From Streptomyces antarcticus (GTDB lineage: Bacteria; Actinomycetota; Actinomycetes; Streptomycetales; Streptomycetaceae): 64,000 nt of DNA. The translations under genes and the position numbers were made by a program. Within the stretch, counting starts at the first letter, position 1; every line of letters begins with the position of its first letter. Under the pieces are notes generated by a model. It was not told where the DNA came from. It saw only the letters and a list, made by a program, of their open reading frames with translations, and did not search any database. Shown here piece by piece: positions 1 to 8,897 of this stretch. The DNA lies in assembly GCF_026627255.1 (NCBI RefSeq), contig NZ_JAPNLM010000014.1, positions 62,001 through 126,000 on the forward strand. The letters run 5' to 3'.

Positions 1-2495
1 GAGATCTCCAGGGCCAGCAGCTGGACCGGTTCGATCCCGGCCAGCGAGGCCGGCGGGATGCCGTGCGCGAGGGCGTCGAAGGGGACGGGGCCGAGGAAAC
101 CGCCCCAGCGGGACGGGGTCCGCTCTCCGGCCCGCGCCGGGTCGGGGTCGTAGTAGAGCGCGGGGTCCCAGCGCTCGGCCGGCACCTCGGTGACGGCGTC
201 CGCCCCCGCCAGGATCCGGGCCCAGTACGAGGCCAGGTCCGGCGCTCCGGGGTACGCGCATGCCATGCCGACGATGGCGATGTCCAGCGGGTCGGCGGCC
301 GCCGTCACGGGCCCGGGCGCGGCCAGCGCGCGGGCCCGCCGCTCCAGCAGCCCGGTCGCCCCGTCGGTGACCTGCGCGTGGAGAGCGGCCACGGTGGTGG
401 TCCCGGACCGCAGCGCGGCGGCCTGCCCGAGCATGAACAGCCCGTCCGCGTACTGCTGTTCCTCCCCGACGGCCTCCAGACCTCCGCTCGACGCCCCGGC
501 CGGGTCCTGCGCGCCGGCGTCGGGAGGGCTCCCCGTCGTGCGCGCCGTTCCGGTCGCGGGCCGGCGCAGCCCCTTGCTGGCGATCCGCAGCCGCCCCAGG
601 TTGAGCCGCTCCAGCTCCTCCCACACCTCCCGGGGCTGCGCTCCGCTCTCCGCGAGGCGCAGCCGGGTCGCCTCGAAGGTCTCGGCGTACGGGGTGGCCG
701 CGCAGCGGGTGGCATGGCCGGGGGCCGTGCGCAGCAGCACCGTCTCCGTGCACTCCACCGCCGCCCGCTGGAAGCGCGGCAGCACCGCCCCGGCCGCCAC
801 GGCCTCCGCGGTGAACAGGTACGCCGTGCCCATCAGCACGCCGACGCGGGCCCCCCGATCGGCCAGCGGCGCGGCGGCCGCCGCCGCCATCGCGGCGGAG
901 CGGGCGTCGTGGACGCCGCCCGCGAACAGCACGTCGAGCGCCTCCGGTTCGGGGCACGCGAGCAGCCGCTCGATCTGCTCCTCCCACAGCGGGAACGAGG
1001 CGCGCGGCCCCACGTGCCCGCCGCACTCCAGCCCCTCGAACACGAACCGCCGCGCCCCCTCGGCGAGGTACCGCTCCAGCAGCCCGGGGGAGGGCACGTG
1101 CAGGTGGGTCCGGGTACCGGCCGCCTCCAGCGGAGCCGCCTGCGCCGGAGTGCCGCCCGCGATGACGGCGTACGGGGGGTGCACCTCGGCGACGGCCGCC
1201 AGCTGCTCCCGGCGCAGCTCGGGCGGGGCGAAGCCGAGCAGGCCGACGCCCCAGGGGAGGTCCCCCAGCCGCTCGGCGGTCTCGGCGAGGAGCCGGCGTA
1301 CGTCCGGGCCCTCCATCACCGCGAGCGCCAGGTACGGGACCCCGCCCTCGGCGGCCACCGCCGCGGCGAAGGCCGCCCGGTCGCTGACCCGGGTCATCGG
1401 GCCCTGCGCGACGGCCAGCGGCCGCCCGAGCGGCCGGCTCCGTACGGCTGCCTCCAGGTGCCCGCTGACGGCTGCCCGTACGGCCTGGAGCACGCCCGCC
1501 GTCGTCCGGTAGCGGGCGGCGAGCCGGGCCGCCGAGGCGCCGTCCTGCCCGACCGGCAGCAGCTGCCCGCGCAGGTCCCGGGCGCCGAGCAGGGCGGCCA
1601 CCGGTCCCTCTGGCGGGGTCAGGCCCGGCCGGGAGTACACGCGGTGCCCGTCCGCGATCCGGGTCTCCGAACCGTCCATCGCCCGCAAGGCGTCGGCGAC
1701 TTCGGCGGGCAGCCCGGGTTCGCCCTCCGCCGTCAGGGCGAGCTGTACGTCGAGCAGGACCCCGGCGGCCCCGCCTGCGACGGCCGCCGCCGCGGTGTGC
1801 CGGCCGATCCCGCCGTACGCCCGTACGGGCACTCCCGCGAGGCGGGGGTCGGCGAGCAGCTGCTGGAGGAGCACGAAGGTGGTGGCGCCGCCCACCCGGC
1901 CACCCGCCTCGTGCCCCTTGGCGACGAGGCCCCGCGCCCCGGCGGCCACGGCGGCCAGCGCCTCCGCCGGGCCGGTGACCTCGGCCCACACCCGGGGCCG
2001 TCCCTCGGCCGCCGCCCAGGCCGCCACCCGCCCGGCGGTGTGCGCGCCGGGGTCGGCGAGCAGCACCGTGTCCACCGCGGCGGGCAGGTCCCGCGGCCCG
2101 AGGGGGCAGCCCGGGGGCACCCGCACCCCGTGGCGGCCGCCGCGCAGCCCGCGGGCGACCCCGGCGAGGCCGCGCCGCGCGGCGCCTTCGTCCCGGCCGA
2201 GGTCGAGCAGGCCGAGGGCTCCGGCCCGTTCGGCGGCGGTCACGATCCGCGGGTGCGGCTCCTCGAACGGGCTGACCGCGACGACCAGGTCCCGGGAGGC
2301 GGGTCGCGGGGACGACACGGGGGGCGCGGACGAGGCGCCGGGCGGGGAAGGCTCGGGCCGCGGGGACGGCTCGGGTCGCAAGGACGCCGGGGTCTGGAGG
2401 GTTTGCGGGCTCTGGGGGGACTGCGGGGACTGGGGGGACTGCGGGGACTGGGGGGACGGCTCGGGCCGCGGGGACGGCTCGGGATGGGGGGTCAC
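1..2495 (-). CDS. Type I PKS/PUFA-synthase-like megasynthase, N-terminal part (dual nitronate-monooxygenase-like domains + ketosynthase)
   Basis: The first ~831 codons of a large multidomain acyl synthase, read leftward and cut by the window edge. The GTG start at 2495 is preceded by GAGGAG with a 5-nt spacer. Residues ~1-60 are a Pro/Ser/Gln/Glu-rich repeat (PQSPQSPQ type). Two successive FMN TIM-barrel domains of the nitronate monooxygenase/PfaD family follow. Barrel 1 has KGHEAGG near residue 192 and RAYGGIG shortly after. Barrel 2 opens at QGPMTRVSD and has EGLECGGHVGPR near residue 486. A ketosynthase starts near residue 737 (DIAIVGMACAYPGAPDL, then WDPALYYDPD); its active-site Cys lies beyond the edge. 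PfaD-type barrels act as enoyl reductases in polyunsaturated fatty acid synthases, so an iterative PUFA-like or secondary-lipid synthase is inferred. Domains beyond the KS cannot be seen. Confidence 0.88.
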   Translation of the reverse strand, partial: MTPHPEPSPRPEPSPQSPQSPQSPQSPQSPQTLQTPASLRPEPSPRPEPSPPGASSAPPVSSPRPASRDLVVAVSPFEEPHPRIVTAAERAGALGLLDLGRDEGAARRGLAGVARGLRGGRHGVRVPPGCPLGPRDLPAAVDTVLLADPGAHTAGRVAAWAAAEGRPRVWAEVTGPAEALAAVAAGARGLVAKGHEAGGRVGGATTFVLLQQLLADPRLAGVPVRAYGGIGRHTAAAAVAGGAAGVLLDVQLALTAEGEPGLPAEVADALRAMDGSETRIADGHRVYSRPGLTPPEGPVAALLGARDLRGQLLPVGQDGASAARLAARYRTTAGVLQAVRAAVSGHLEAAVRSRPLGRPLAVAQGPMTRVSDRAAFAAAVAAEGGVPYLALAVMEGPDVRRLLAETAERLGDLPWGVGLLGFAPPELRREQLAAVAEVHPPYAVIAGGTPAQAAPLEAAGTRTHLHVPSPGLLERYLAEGARRFVFEGLECGGHVGPRASFPLWEEQIERLLACPEPEALDVLFAGGVHDARSAAMAAAAAAPLADRGARVGVLMGTAYLFTAEAVAAGAVLPRFQRAAVECTETVLLRTAPGHATRCAATPYAETFEATRLRLAESGAQPREVWEELERLNLGRLRIASKGLRRPATGTARTTGSPPDAGAQDPAGASSGGLEAVGEEQQYADGLFMLGQAAALRSGTTTVAALHAQVTDGATGLLERRARALAAPGPVTAAADPLDIAIVGMACAYPGAPDLASYWARILAGADAVTEVPAERWDPALYYDPDPARAGERTPSRWGGFLGPVPFDALAHGIPPASLAGIEPVQLLALEI
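2401..2460. repeat. In-frame tandem repeat at the 5' end of the megasynthase gene
   Basis: Short purine-rich units of the form ctggggggactgcgggga recur here. On the minus strand they encode a PQSPQSPQ tract in the disordered N-terminus of the megasynthase. Copy number probably varies between strains (inference). Confidence 0.7.
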
Positions 2496-3025
2496 GGGCG
2501 CTCCTCTTCCAGTGCTGTGTGACATGTCGCAGTACAGGGCGGAGGACGGGGGAGCGGTGCCACGAGCGGAGTCCCCCGGCAGACGGCGGAGCCGGGACGT
2601 GCGAGACGCATGAGGCGTGTGCGAGCGTGCGACTGTGCGACGTGTGCGTCGGTCGGGCTGCCCGCCACAGAGGGGCGGGATCGAACCGTGGTCTAAATCC
2701 CCGACGCCGGGATGCATCGTGCGGTGGCCACCCCGCAGTGTCAACGGGCATGCGGAGGAGGGCGTTTCGCCCCAACCGGGCGTCCGGACCGTTCCGGAGC
2801 CCCCGCGCCCGGCCCCGCCGGGCACCCCCGCCCGGCCGGTGGCCTGCGGCGTTGTCCGGACCGGCGCACCGCCCCCGGCGCGCGGTCGCGCGGACCGCGC
2901 CGCTCGGGCTCATGCCGCACCGGTATACCTCGTCACCGACCCGGCATGAACGCCACCACCGAGTCGTACGCTTGTTCACCCGATGTGCTCTTACGGGTAC
3001 AACCTCGCGAGGTTACCGTCCGGTC
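2496..3025. other. Divergent intergenic region between megasynthase and LysR genes
   Basis: 530 bp with no convincing gene. It must carry the leftward megasynthase promoter and the rightward LysR promoter. The stretch 2600-2650 is rich in short gtgcga/gtgtgc repeats. The open frames crossing it show no family resemblance. A perfect palindrome lies at its right end and is listed separately. Confidence 0.6.
3001..3014. promoter_or_regulatory. Perfect 14-bp palindrome upstream of the LysR gene
   Basis: AACCTCGCGAGGTT is a perfect palindrome ending 11 bp before the LysR ATG. LysR regulators typically autoregulate through dyads in the divergent promoter, so this is a candidate operator. It is so close to the start that bound protein would probably repress. 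Confidence 0.45.
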
Positions 3026-3919
3026 ATGACCCCCACACTCGCGCAGCTTCGCTACCTCGTCGCCGTCGCGGACTGCCGCTCCATCACCGGCGCGGCGGCC
3101 GCGGTCTTCGTCGCCCAGTCCGCCCTGTCCCGGGCGGTCCAGGCCATGGAACGCGACCTCGGCGTCGAACTCCTCGCCCGCCGGGGAAGGGGGGTGGACC
3201 TCACACCGGAAGGGGCCCGGGTCGTCCGGCTGGCCCGCACCGTGCTCGACGCGGTGGAGGCCATAGACGACATCGGGACCCCGCACTGCGGGGACACCCG
3301 GGCCGTCCTCACCCTCGTCACCACCCCCACCCTGGCCCTCGACCTGGCCTCCGACCTGGTCCCGGCCTTCACCCGACGCCACCCGGGCGTCGACGTCAGG
3401 CTCCAGCAGTACGACAGCCGCGAGACCATCGTCCAGGAACTCACCCAGGGGCGAGCTGAGTTGGCCCTCGTCGACCTGCCGGTCGACAAGGAGCTCACCA
3501 CGCACTACATGCAGGAGCGCGAGGTGGTGCTCATCTCCCCGGCCGGTTCGGCGCTGCCCGACCCGATGTCGTTCCGCCTCCTCGACGGGCTCCCGATGGT
3601 GCTCCCGACGCCGGGAACCGGCCGGCGCACCGAGCTGGAGGCCATGTTCAGCTGCCTGGGCGTCCGCCCGGTGCCCACGCTGGAGGTCGACGAACGCCTC
3701 GCCTGGGTGACCGGCGTGACGGACGGACGCGGCTCCCTCATCTGGTACCGGGACGTCGTCCAACGGGCCTTCGGCAGCCGGGCGGAGATCCGCTCCTTCA
3801 CCCCGCCCCTGCTGCGCCCGGTGGGCATCGCGCACGCCCGCAGGCCGCTCAGCCGCGCCGCCCGCGCCTTCATCGCGCACGCCAGGCACGACGCCCCCGT
3901 ACGGGAGCCGGCCCGCTGA
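3026..3919 (+). CDS. LysR family transcriptional regulator
   Basis: A 297-residue DNA-binding regulator. Residues ~1-60 form the LysR winged helix-turn-helix (LAQLRYLVAVADCRS, then VAQSALSRAVQAMERDLG and LLARRGRGVDLTPEG). The rest is a periplasmic-binding-protein-like effector domain (LTLVTTPTLALDLASDLVPAF, RAELALVDLP, GLPMVLPTPGTGRR). The ATG at 3026 gives the usual LysR N-terminus; earlier in-frame starts at 2519 onward add non-homologous sequence. It is transcribed away from the megasynthase, an arrangement in which LysR proteins often control the divergent gene. Its effector cannot be predicted. Confidence 0.93.
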   Translation: MTPTLAQLRYLVAVADCRSITGAAAAVFVAQSALSRAVQAMERDLGVELLARRGRGVDLTPEGARVVRLARTVLDAVEAIDDIGTPHCGDTRAVLTLVTTPTLALDLASDLVPAFTRRHPGVDVRLQQYDSRETIVQELTQGRAELALVDLPVDKELTTHYMQEREVVLISPAGSALPDPMSFRLLDGLPMVLPTPGTGRRTELEAMFSCLGVRPVPTLEVDERLAWVTGVTDGRGSLIWYRDVVQRAFGSRAEIRSFTPPLLRPVGIAHARRPLSRAARAFIAHARHDAPVREPAR

Positions 3920-4020
3920 CCGGAGCGGCGGCCGCCGTGCGCAGTCATGCCCGCCGGGCATTGAACGATGCTCGAACGGGGGGCGGTTGCCCCTGGCGCC
4001 CTGCGCTGACCAGCCGTCAC

Positions 4021-5295
4021 ATGGTGCGCATGCCCCGACTCCTCACGCCCCCGCCGACCGCGGCGCTCGCCACCGCGGTCCTCGCCACGATCCTGTCGGC
4101 CGCCGCATGGGCGGCGACCTCCGGCCCCGCCACCGCGGCCTCCCCGGCCGTGTCCGCACCCCCCGTCGTACGCCCGGCCGCGGCCGGGGAGGCCCTGGCG
4201 CCCGAGCGCGCGTGCACCCTCCCCGGCGGACTGGCCGAACTCAGCGGGCTCGCCGCGAGCCGCAAGCACCCCGGCGTCTTCTACGCCGTCAACGACAGCG
4301 GCAACACCAACCAGGTCTTCGCCGTCGACTGCGCCGGCGCCACCGGAGTGCTCCGGGCCACCCTGACCGTGTCGGGGGCGGGCAACACCGACTGGGAGGC
4401 ACTCGCGATCGGCAAGGACGCCGCGGGCGGTCCGGCGATCCTCGTCGGCGACATCGGCGACAACCTCGGTGCCCGCGCGGAGATCACCGTGCACGGCTTC
4501 GCCGAGCCCGATCGGCTCGCCAACGCCACGGTGACACCCGTGACGCACCGCTTCGCGTACTCCGACGGCCGGCACGACGCGGAGTCCCTGCTCGCCGACC
4601 CGGCCACCGGCCGGATGTACGTCGCGAGCAAGCTCATCGGCGCCGCCGGGCGGCTGTACCAGGCCCCGCTGCCGCCCGTCACGGGCCAGGTCAACTCCCT
4701 GACCCCGGTCCGGCCCGGGCCCGTCTTCGCCACCGACGGCGCGTTCTCCCCGTCGGGTGCCTCGTACGCCCTGCGCAGCGGCGGGCCGCTCGGCGCCAAC
4801 ACGGCCTCCGTGTACGACGCGGCGGGGACCAGGCTCGCGGACGTCGCCCTGCCCGCCCAGTCGCAGGGCGAGACGCTGACGTACGCCGACTGCACGAGCC
4901 TGCTCGTCGGCTCGGAGAACGACACCCAGCTCTGGAGCGTCCCCCTGCCCCCGGAGGCCACCCCGGGCTGCGACACGACGCCGACTCCCACGCCGACCCC
5001 GACGCCCACCCCCACCCCGACTCCCTCTCCCGGCGGGCTGAAGCTGGTCGACCCCGGCCCCCGGACCTGCGCCTTCAACCAGACCTGCACCATCCAGCTC
5101 ACCGCCACCGGCGGCAAACCCCCCGTCCGCTACACCGCCACCGGACTCCCCTGGGGCCTCACCCTCGACCCCGCCACCGGACGCATCACCGGCAAACCCT
5201 GGGCCACCGGAACCCTCCGCATCACCGCCACCGCCACCGACACCACCCCCACCACCGCCACCACCACCTTCCCCCTCACCCTCAACTGGTTCTGA
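4021..5295 (+). CDS. Secreted protein with C-terminal putative Ig (He_PIG-like) domain
   Basis: About 424 residues from ATG 4021; ATG 4030 is an alternative. An N-terminal signal peptide is clear: basic start, then a hydrophobic Ala-rich run ending near AWAATSGPATAA. Residues ~60-320 resemble an extracellular beta-propeller/esterase-like fold (LSGLAASRKHPGVFYAVNDSG, DWEALAIG, LVGDIGDN), a pattern seen in secreted DUF proteins rather than a defined enzyme. A (TP)n linker follows near residue 320. A ~85-residue Ig-like domain ends the protein (GGKPPVRYTATGLPWGLTLD, then ITGKPWATGTLRITATATD), typical of surface adhesion or carbohydrate-contact modules. It is exported; function unknown. The gene follows the LysR gene by 100 bp on the same strand but is probably separately transcribed. 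Confidence 0.85.
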   Translation: MVRMPRLLTPPPTAALATAVLATILSAAAWAATSGPATAASPAVSAPPVVRPAAAGEALAPERACTLPGGLAELSGLAASRKHPGVFYAVNDSGNTNQVFAVDCAGATGVLRATLTVSGAGNTDWEALAIGKDAAGGPAILVGDIGDNLGARAEITVHGFAEPDRLANATVTPVTHRFAYSDGRHDAESLLADPATGRMYVASKLIGAAGRLYQAPLPPVTGQVNSLTPVRPGPVFATDGAFSPSGASYALRSGGPLGANTASVYDAAGTRLADVALPAQSQGETLTYADCTSLLVGSENDTQLWSVPLPPEATPGCDTTPTPTPTPTPTPTPTPSPGGLKLVDPGPRTCAFNQTCTIQLTATGGKPPVRYTATGLPWGLTLDPATGRITGKPWATGTLRITATATDTTPTTATTTFPLTLNWF

Positions 5296-5406
5296 GACGC
5301 GGCGGGGTGGTCCGCGGGGGCGACGTGGTGCGGTGCGGTCTTGTACAACCCGTCCGCCAAGCGCCACTGTTGACCGTGTCGTGCCCATCAGGTCAGGAGA
5401 GCCGAC

Positions 5407-6729
5407 TTGTCCCGCCACCCTTCGGACGTCCCAGATGTCCCGGACACCCCAGACTCAGCCCCGCACGTGATCGACCCCGCCGGCGGCTCCCCGCACGCCC
5501 TCAACGCCCGGCTGCGCGCCGCGGGCGCCGTGGCGGAGGTGGTCCTTCCCGGCGGGATCGCCGGCGCGGTGGTCCTGGGCCACGAGGAGCTGAAGGACCT
5601 CCTCGCCCGCGACGACGTGGCCAAGGACGCCCGGCACTGCCCGGCCCTGCACGACGGCACCATCCCCCGGGACTGGCCGCTACGGGTCTTCGCCAATGCC
5701 CAGGGCATGCACACCGCCGACGACGCCGACCACCGCCGGCTCCGGGCGCTGGTCGGAAAGGCCTTCACGACCCGCCAGGTCGAGCGGCTGAGGCCCCGCG
5801 TGCAGGAGCTCGCCGACGACCTCCTCGACGACCTCCACCGGGCCGCCGCCGCCTCACCGGACGGGACCGCCGACCTGCGCGCGCACTTCGCCCTCCCGCT
5901 CCCGATGAGCGTCATCTGCGAACTGCTGGGCGTCGAACCGGAACACCGGGGACGGCTGCACCACCTGTCCAACACGGTGATCGTCGCGACCGACACCACC
6001 CCCGCCGAGGCGATGGCCGCCGTACGCGAACTCGTCGAGCTGATCGGGACGATCGCCGCCGCCCGCCGGGCGGCCATCGCGGAGGGAACCGCGGGCGAGG
6101 ACCTCACCAGTGCCCTGATCGCCGCCCGGGAGGGCGACGGCGACCGGCTCAGCGAGGCCGAACTGACCGGCACCATGCGGCTGATGCTCATCGCCGGCCA
6201 CGAGACCACCCTCAACCTCATCAGCAACGCCGTCCGCGCCCTGTGCGCCCACCGCGACCAGCTCGCCCTGGTCCTGGCGGGCAAGGCCAGCTGGTCCGCC
6301 GTGGTGGACGAGACCCTGCGCTGGGACGGGCCGGTCAGCTGGTTCCCCTTCCGCTACCCCACCCGCGACCTCACCCTCGGCGGCGTGGTGATCCCGCGGG
6401 GCACCCCGGTGCTCGCCGGGTACACCGCCGCCGGCCGGGACGAGGCCTTCCACGGCCCGGACGCCGACCGCTTCGACGTCACCCGCCCCACTGCGGCCCG
6501 CCACCTCTCCTTCGGGCACGGCGCGCACTACTGCGTGGGCGCCCCGCTCGCCCGGCTGGAGGCCACCCTCGCCCTGGAGCGGCTCTTCACCCGCTTCCCC
6601 GACCTCGACCTGGCGGTCCCCGAGTCCGAACTCCCGCGACAGCGCAGCTTCATCGGCAACAGCGTCGAGACGCTCCCGGTCCGCCTCGGCCGCGACCGGG
6701 CCGGCTCCGACGGGGAACCTGCCGGGTGA
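5407..6729 (+). CDS. Cytochrome P450
   Basis: A 440-residue soluble bacterial P450 that uses NAD(P)H-derived electrons from a ferredoxin to oxidise an unknown substrate. Hallmarks are present: I-helix oxygen-activation motif AGHETT near residue 264, ExxR (ETLR) near 302, and heme-ligand loop FGHGAHYCVGAPLARLE with the Cys near 376. The TTG start at 5407 is supported by AGGAGA 6 nt upstream. No ferredoxin or ferredoxin reductase gene lies beside it, so it must use unlinked partners. A GPP34-type gene follows by 50 bp and could be co-transcribed. Its nearness to the megasynthase may be coincidental, since two other genes and a regulator intervene. Confidence 0.95.
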   Translation: MSRHPSDVPDVPDTPDSAPHVIDPAGGSPHALNARLRAAGAVAEVVLPGGIAGAVVLGHEELKDLLARDDVAKDARHCPALHDGTIPRDWPLRVFANAQGMHTADDADHRRLRALVGKAFTTRQVERLRPRVQELADDLLDDLHRAAAASPDGTADLRAHFALPLPMSVICELLGVEPEHRGRLHHLSNTVIVATDTTPAEAMAAVRELVELIGTIAAARRAAIAEGTAGEDLTSALIAAREGDGDRLSEAELTGTMRLMLIAGHETTLNLISNAVRALCAHRDQLALVLAGKASWSAVVDETLRWDGPVSWFPFRYPTRDLTLGGVVIPRGTPVLAGYTAAGRDEAFHGPDADRFDVTRPTAARHLSFGHGAHYCVGAPLARLEATLALERLFTRFPDLDLAVPESELPRQRSFIGNSVETLPVRLGRDRAGSDGEPAG

Positions 6730-6779
6730 GCGGGACGTCCTTACCGGTGAGAGTGCTGTCGAACGCGGGGGTGGCGGGT

Positions 6780-7433
6780 ATGGCGATCACGCTGGCCGAG
6801 GAGATCATGCTGCTGTCCCTGGACGACGAGTCCGGATCGGCCAAGCAGCGGGAGGCCGCCGGGTGGGCGGTGGCGGGCGGGATCCTGCTCGAACTGGTCC
6901 TGGCCGGGCGGGTCTCGGTCACCGGCAGGTTCCTCGAACTGAAGGACACCACTCCCACCGGGGAGCGACTGCTCGACAGCCGGACGGCACTGATCGAAAC
7001 CTGGCTGCGGGGCCGCGGCAAGCGCCGGGTCACGGACTGGCTGACGAAGGACCAGCCCAAGGCCGTCGCGGCGGCGCTCGAGAGCCTGTGCGAGCGCGGG
7101 GTGGTCACCGAGGAGAGGCGCAAGGCGCTGGGCGTGTTCCCGGTCCGCCGCTACCCCGAGGCCGACGGCGCGATCGAGGGCGAACTGCGCGCCCGCCTCC
7201 GGGCCGTCGTCCTCGACGGCGCCGAGCCGGACGCCCGGACGGCGAGCCTCATCGCGCTGATCCACTCCGCCAAGCTGCACCGCCTGGCCTTCCCCGGAAC
7301 CGACCGCAAGCAGGTCGCCGCGCGGATGGCGGAGGTCGCCACAGGGCAATGGGCGGCCGAGAGCGTCCGCAACGCCATCCGCGACATGCAGCTGGCGATG
7401 ATCGCGGTCACGGTCGCCGTGGTCGGAAGCTAG
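6780..7433 (+). CDS. GPP34 (Golgi phosphoprotein 3-like) family protein
   Basis: A 217-residue protein with the GPP34 fold. It opens MAITLAEEIMLLSLDDESG, then LLELVLAGRVSV near residue 40, WLTKDQPKAVAAALESLCERGVV in the middle, and a helical C-terminus with IALIHSAKLHRLAFP. Eukaryotic members bind phosphatidylinositol-4-phosphate at the Golgi. Actinomycete homologues are common, cytoplasmic or membrane-peripheral, and mostly uncharacterised. ATG 6780 gives the family's usual N-terminus; no strong ribosome site precedes it. It may be co-transcribed with the P450 gene. The 213 bp after it, before the convergent esterase, hold only GC-rich gcgccggacc-type repeats. Confidence 0.88.
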   Translation: MAITLAEEIMLLSLDDESGSAKQREAAGWAVAGGILLELVLAGRVSVTGRFLELKDTTPTGERLLDSRTALIETWLRGRGKRRVTDWLTKDQPKAVAAALESLCERGVVTEERRKALGVFPVRRYPEADGAIEGELRARLRAVVLDGAEPDARTASLIALIHSAKLHRLAFPGTDRKQVAARMAEVATGQWAAESVRNAIRDMQLAMIAVTVAVVGS

Positions 7434-7646
7434 TGCTGTGAGCGGCAGGGTTCACCGTGTCGCGGCGCCCGGCACGGCACCTCGCCGCGTTGTCGGACCA
7501 CACCGGTAGGCCCAGTACGAAGCGTGGCCCTCCGCCTTGCGACGCACCGCGCCGGACCGCGCCGGACCGCACCGCACCGGCCTGGCACCACGACCCGGCA
7601 AACCACCCGCCAGCCGCCGCGTCCCCAACCTCACAGGGCAAGACAA

Positions 7647-8753
7647 CTAGAGCGTCCCTCTACTCGGCGGCGCGAGTTCCGTGCTCAGCCAGGCCAGGGC
7701 GTCCGGGTACATGCCGATCCAGGTCTGGACGTTGTGGCCGCCGACCGGGCGGACGAGGGTCTTGACCCGGACCCCGCTGCCCGCGGCGGCCGCGCTGAAG
7801 GCCTCCAGCTGTTCGGGCGGGCTGTCCTTGTCCTGGGCGGACGTGGCCAGGAACAGCCCGACGTCCGCCTTCCCGGAGTGCCCGACCAGCCACATCGGGC
7901 TGTTGCGCTCCCGCAGGCCCCGGTCCGGCAGCACGTCCGGGTCGCCCGTCAGTGGATCGGGGTCGAGGGCCGCGCCCGCCCGGAACACCTTCGGGTACTG
8001 GAGCGGCAGCTTGGCCGCGCAGAAGCCCCCGGTCGAGACGCCCATGAGCCCCCAGCCGCCCGGGGACGGCAGCGTGCGGAAGTTCCGGCCGACCAGCTCC
8101 GGCACGTCCAGCGCGAGCCAGTCGGCGATCCTGCGGTCCGGGGTGTTGCTGCAGTCGGTGTTCACCCCGCCCGGGTTGATCTCCGGGATCACCACGACGA
8201 ACGGGTGCGCCGCCCCGGTCCCCACCAGCCGCGTCAGCTGTCCGGGCAGGTCACCGGGGTCGATCCAGGTACGGGGCGTGCCCGGGTAGCCGTGCAGCAG
8301 CACCAGCACCGGGAACCGGGTCCGGTCGGCGCCCGGCGCGGCGTACTCCGGGGGAGTCCAGACCGTCACCTGCCCGGCGAGCTTCGAGTGGGAGCCGCGG
8401 AAGTACGTGCTCCGCGTGCCGTCGCCGCTCTCGGTGAACCGCGCCCGGCCCACCGGCGGTCCCGTCATCGCGCCCGCCGTGTCCGGGCCGGTGTCGGTGC
8501 CCAGCAGGTCGTCCCATGAGGAGTACAGCCCGTAGCTGCCATTGATCCAGGTGGCGACCACGCAGATAGCGGTGAGCTGGCACAGCCCGAGCATCAGCAC
8601 CCGCGCGGGCCACCGGGCCCAGTCGGGCCCGGGCACCCGGTTCCACAGCAGCAGCGCGGCGAGCATCGCGAGCGCGGTGACGCCGATCAGGGTGACGAGG
8701 AACGCCGTACTGGTGAGCTCCACGGCGCCGGCTCCCGACGTACGGGACGACAT
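7647..8753 (-). CDS. Membrane-anchored alpha/beta-hydrolase, esterase (antigen 85/Esterase_D-like)
   Basis: 368 residues. Two N-terminal membrane helices (TSTAFLVTLIGVTALAMLAALL and VLMLGLCQLTAICVVATWI) anchor an extracytoplasmic alpha/beta-hydrolase domain. Visible elements are the LVLLHGYPGTPRTW oxyanion-side strand, nucleophile elbow GVSTGG near residue 240, an acidic residue in ALDPDPLTGDP, and the catalytic His in GGHN near residue 342. This is the layout of Streptomyces mycolyltransferase/antigen-85-like esterases, which hydrolyse or transfer acyl groups outside the cell; the substrate is unknown. The ATG at 8753 precedes the first helix. It lies 145 bp downstream of the anti-sigma gene on the same strand and could belong to that regulon, which is inference. 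Confidence 0.88.
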   Translation of the reverse strand: MSSRTSGAGAVELTSTAFLVTLIGVTALAMLAALLLWNRVPGPDWARWPARVLMLGLCQLTAICVVATWINGSYGLYSSWDDLLGTDTGPDTAGAMTGPPVGRARFTESGDGTRSTYFRGSHSKLAGQVTVWTPPEYAAPGADRTRFPVLVLLHGYPGTPRTWIDPGDLPGQLTRLVGTGAAHPFVVVIPEINPGGVNTDCSNTPDRRIADWLALDVPELVGRNFRTLPSPGGWGLMGVSTGGFCAAKLPLQYPKVFRAGAALDPDPLTGDPDVLPDRGLRERNSPMWLVGHSGKADVGLFLATSAQDKDSPPEQLEAFSAAAAGSGVRVKTLVRPVGGHNVQTWIGMYPDALAWLSTELAPPSRGTL

Positions 8754-8897
8754 GCGACTGATGTCCGGATTGCGTGGTCAATGTACCGGCGCACCGGGAC
8801 AGCTCCGCGCACCGGGACAGGTCCGCGCCGCGTGCCGGTCGTGCGGGGCCCGGACCCGCAGGGCCCGGCGCTACGGGGCCTACGGGGCTTGCGAGGC

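Noticed and set aside
63..2522. An 819-codon open frame on the plus strand over the megasynthase region
   Set aside because: Its translation is Arg/Gly/Pro-rich with no family motif, while the opposite strand encodes clear enzyme domains with a ribosome site.
2519..3025. Longer LysR start (GTG 2519) giving a 466-residue protein
   Set aside because: The added 169 residues are unrelated to LysR proteins, and ATG 3026 gives the canonical N-terminus.
5362..5374. The 13-mer CGCCACTGTTGAC occurs upstream of the P450 gene and again at 36501-36513 upstream of PucR
   Set aside because: In 64 kb of biased composition, tens of shared 13-mers are expected by chance, and no matching -10 follows at either site.
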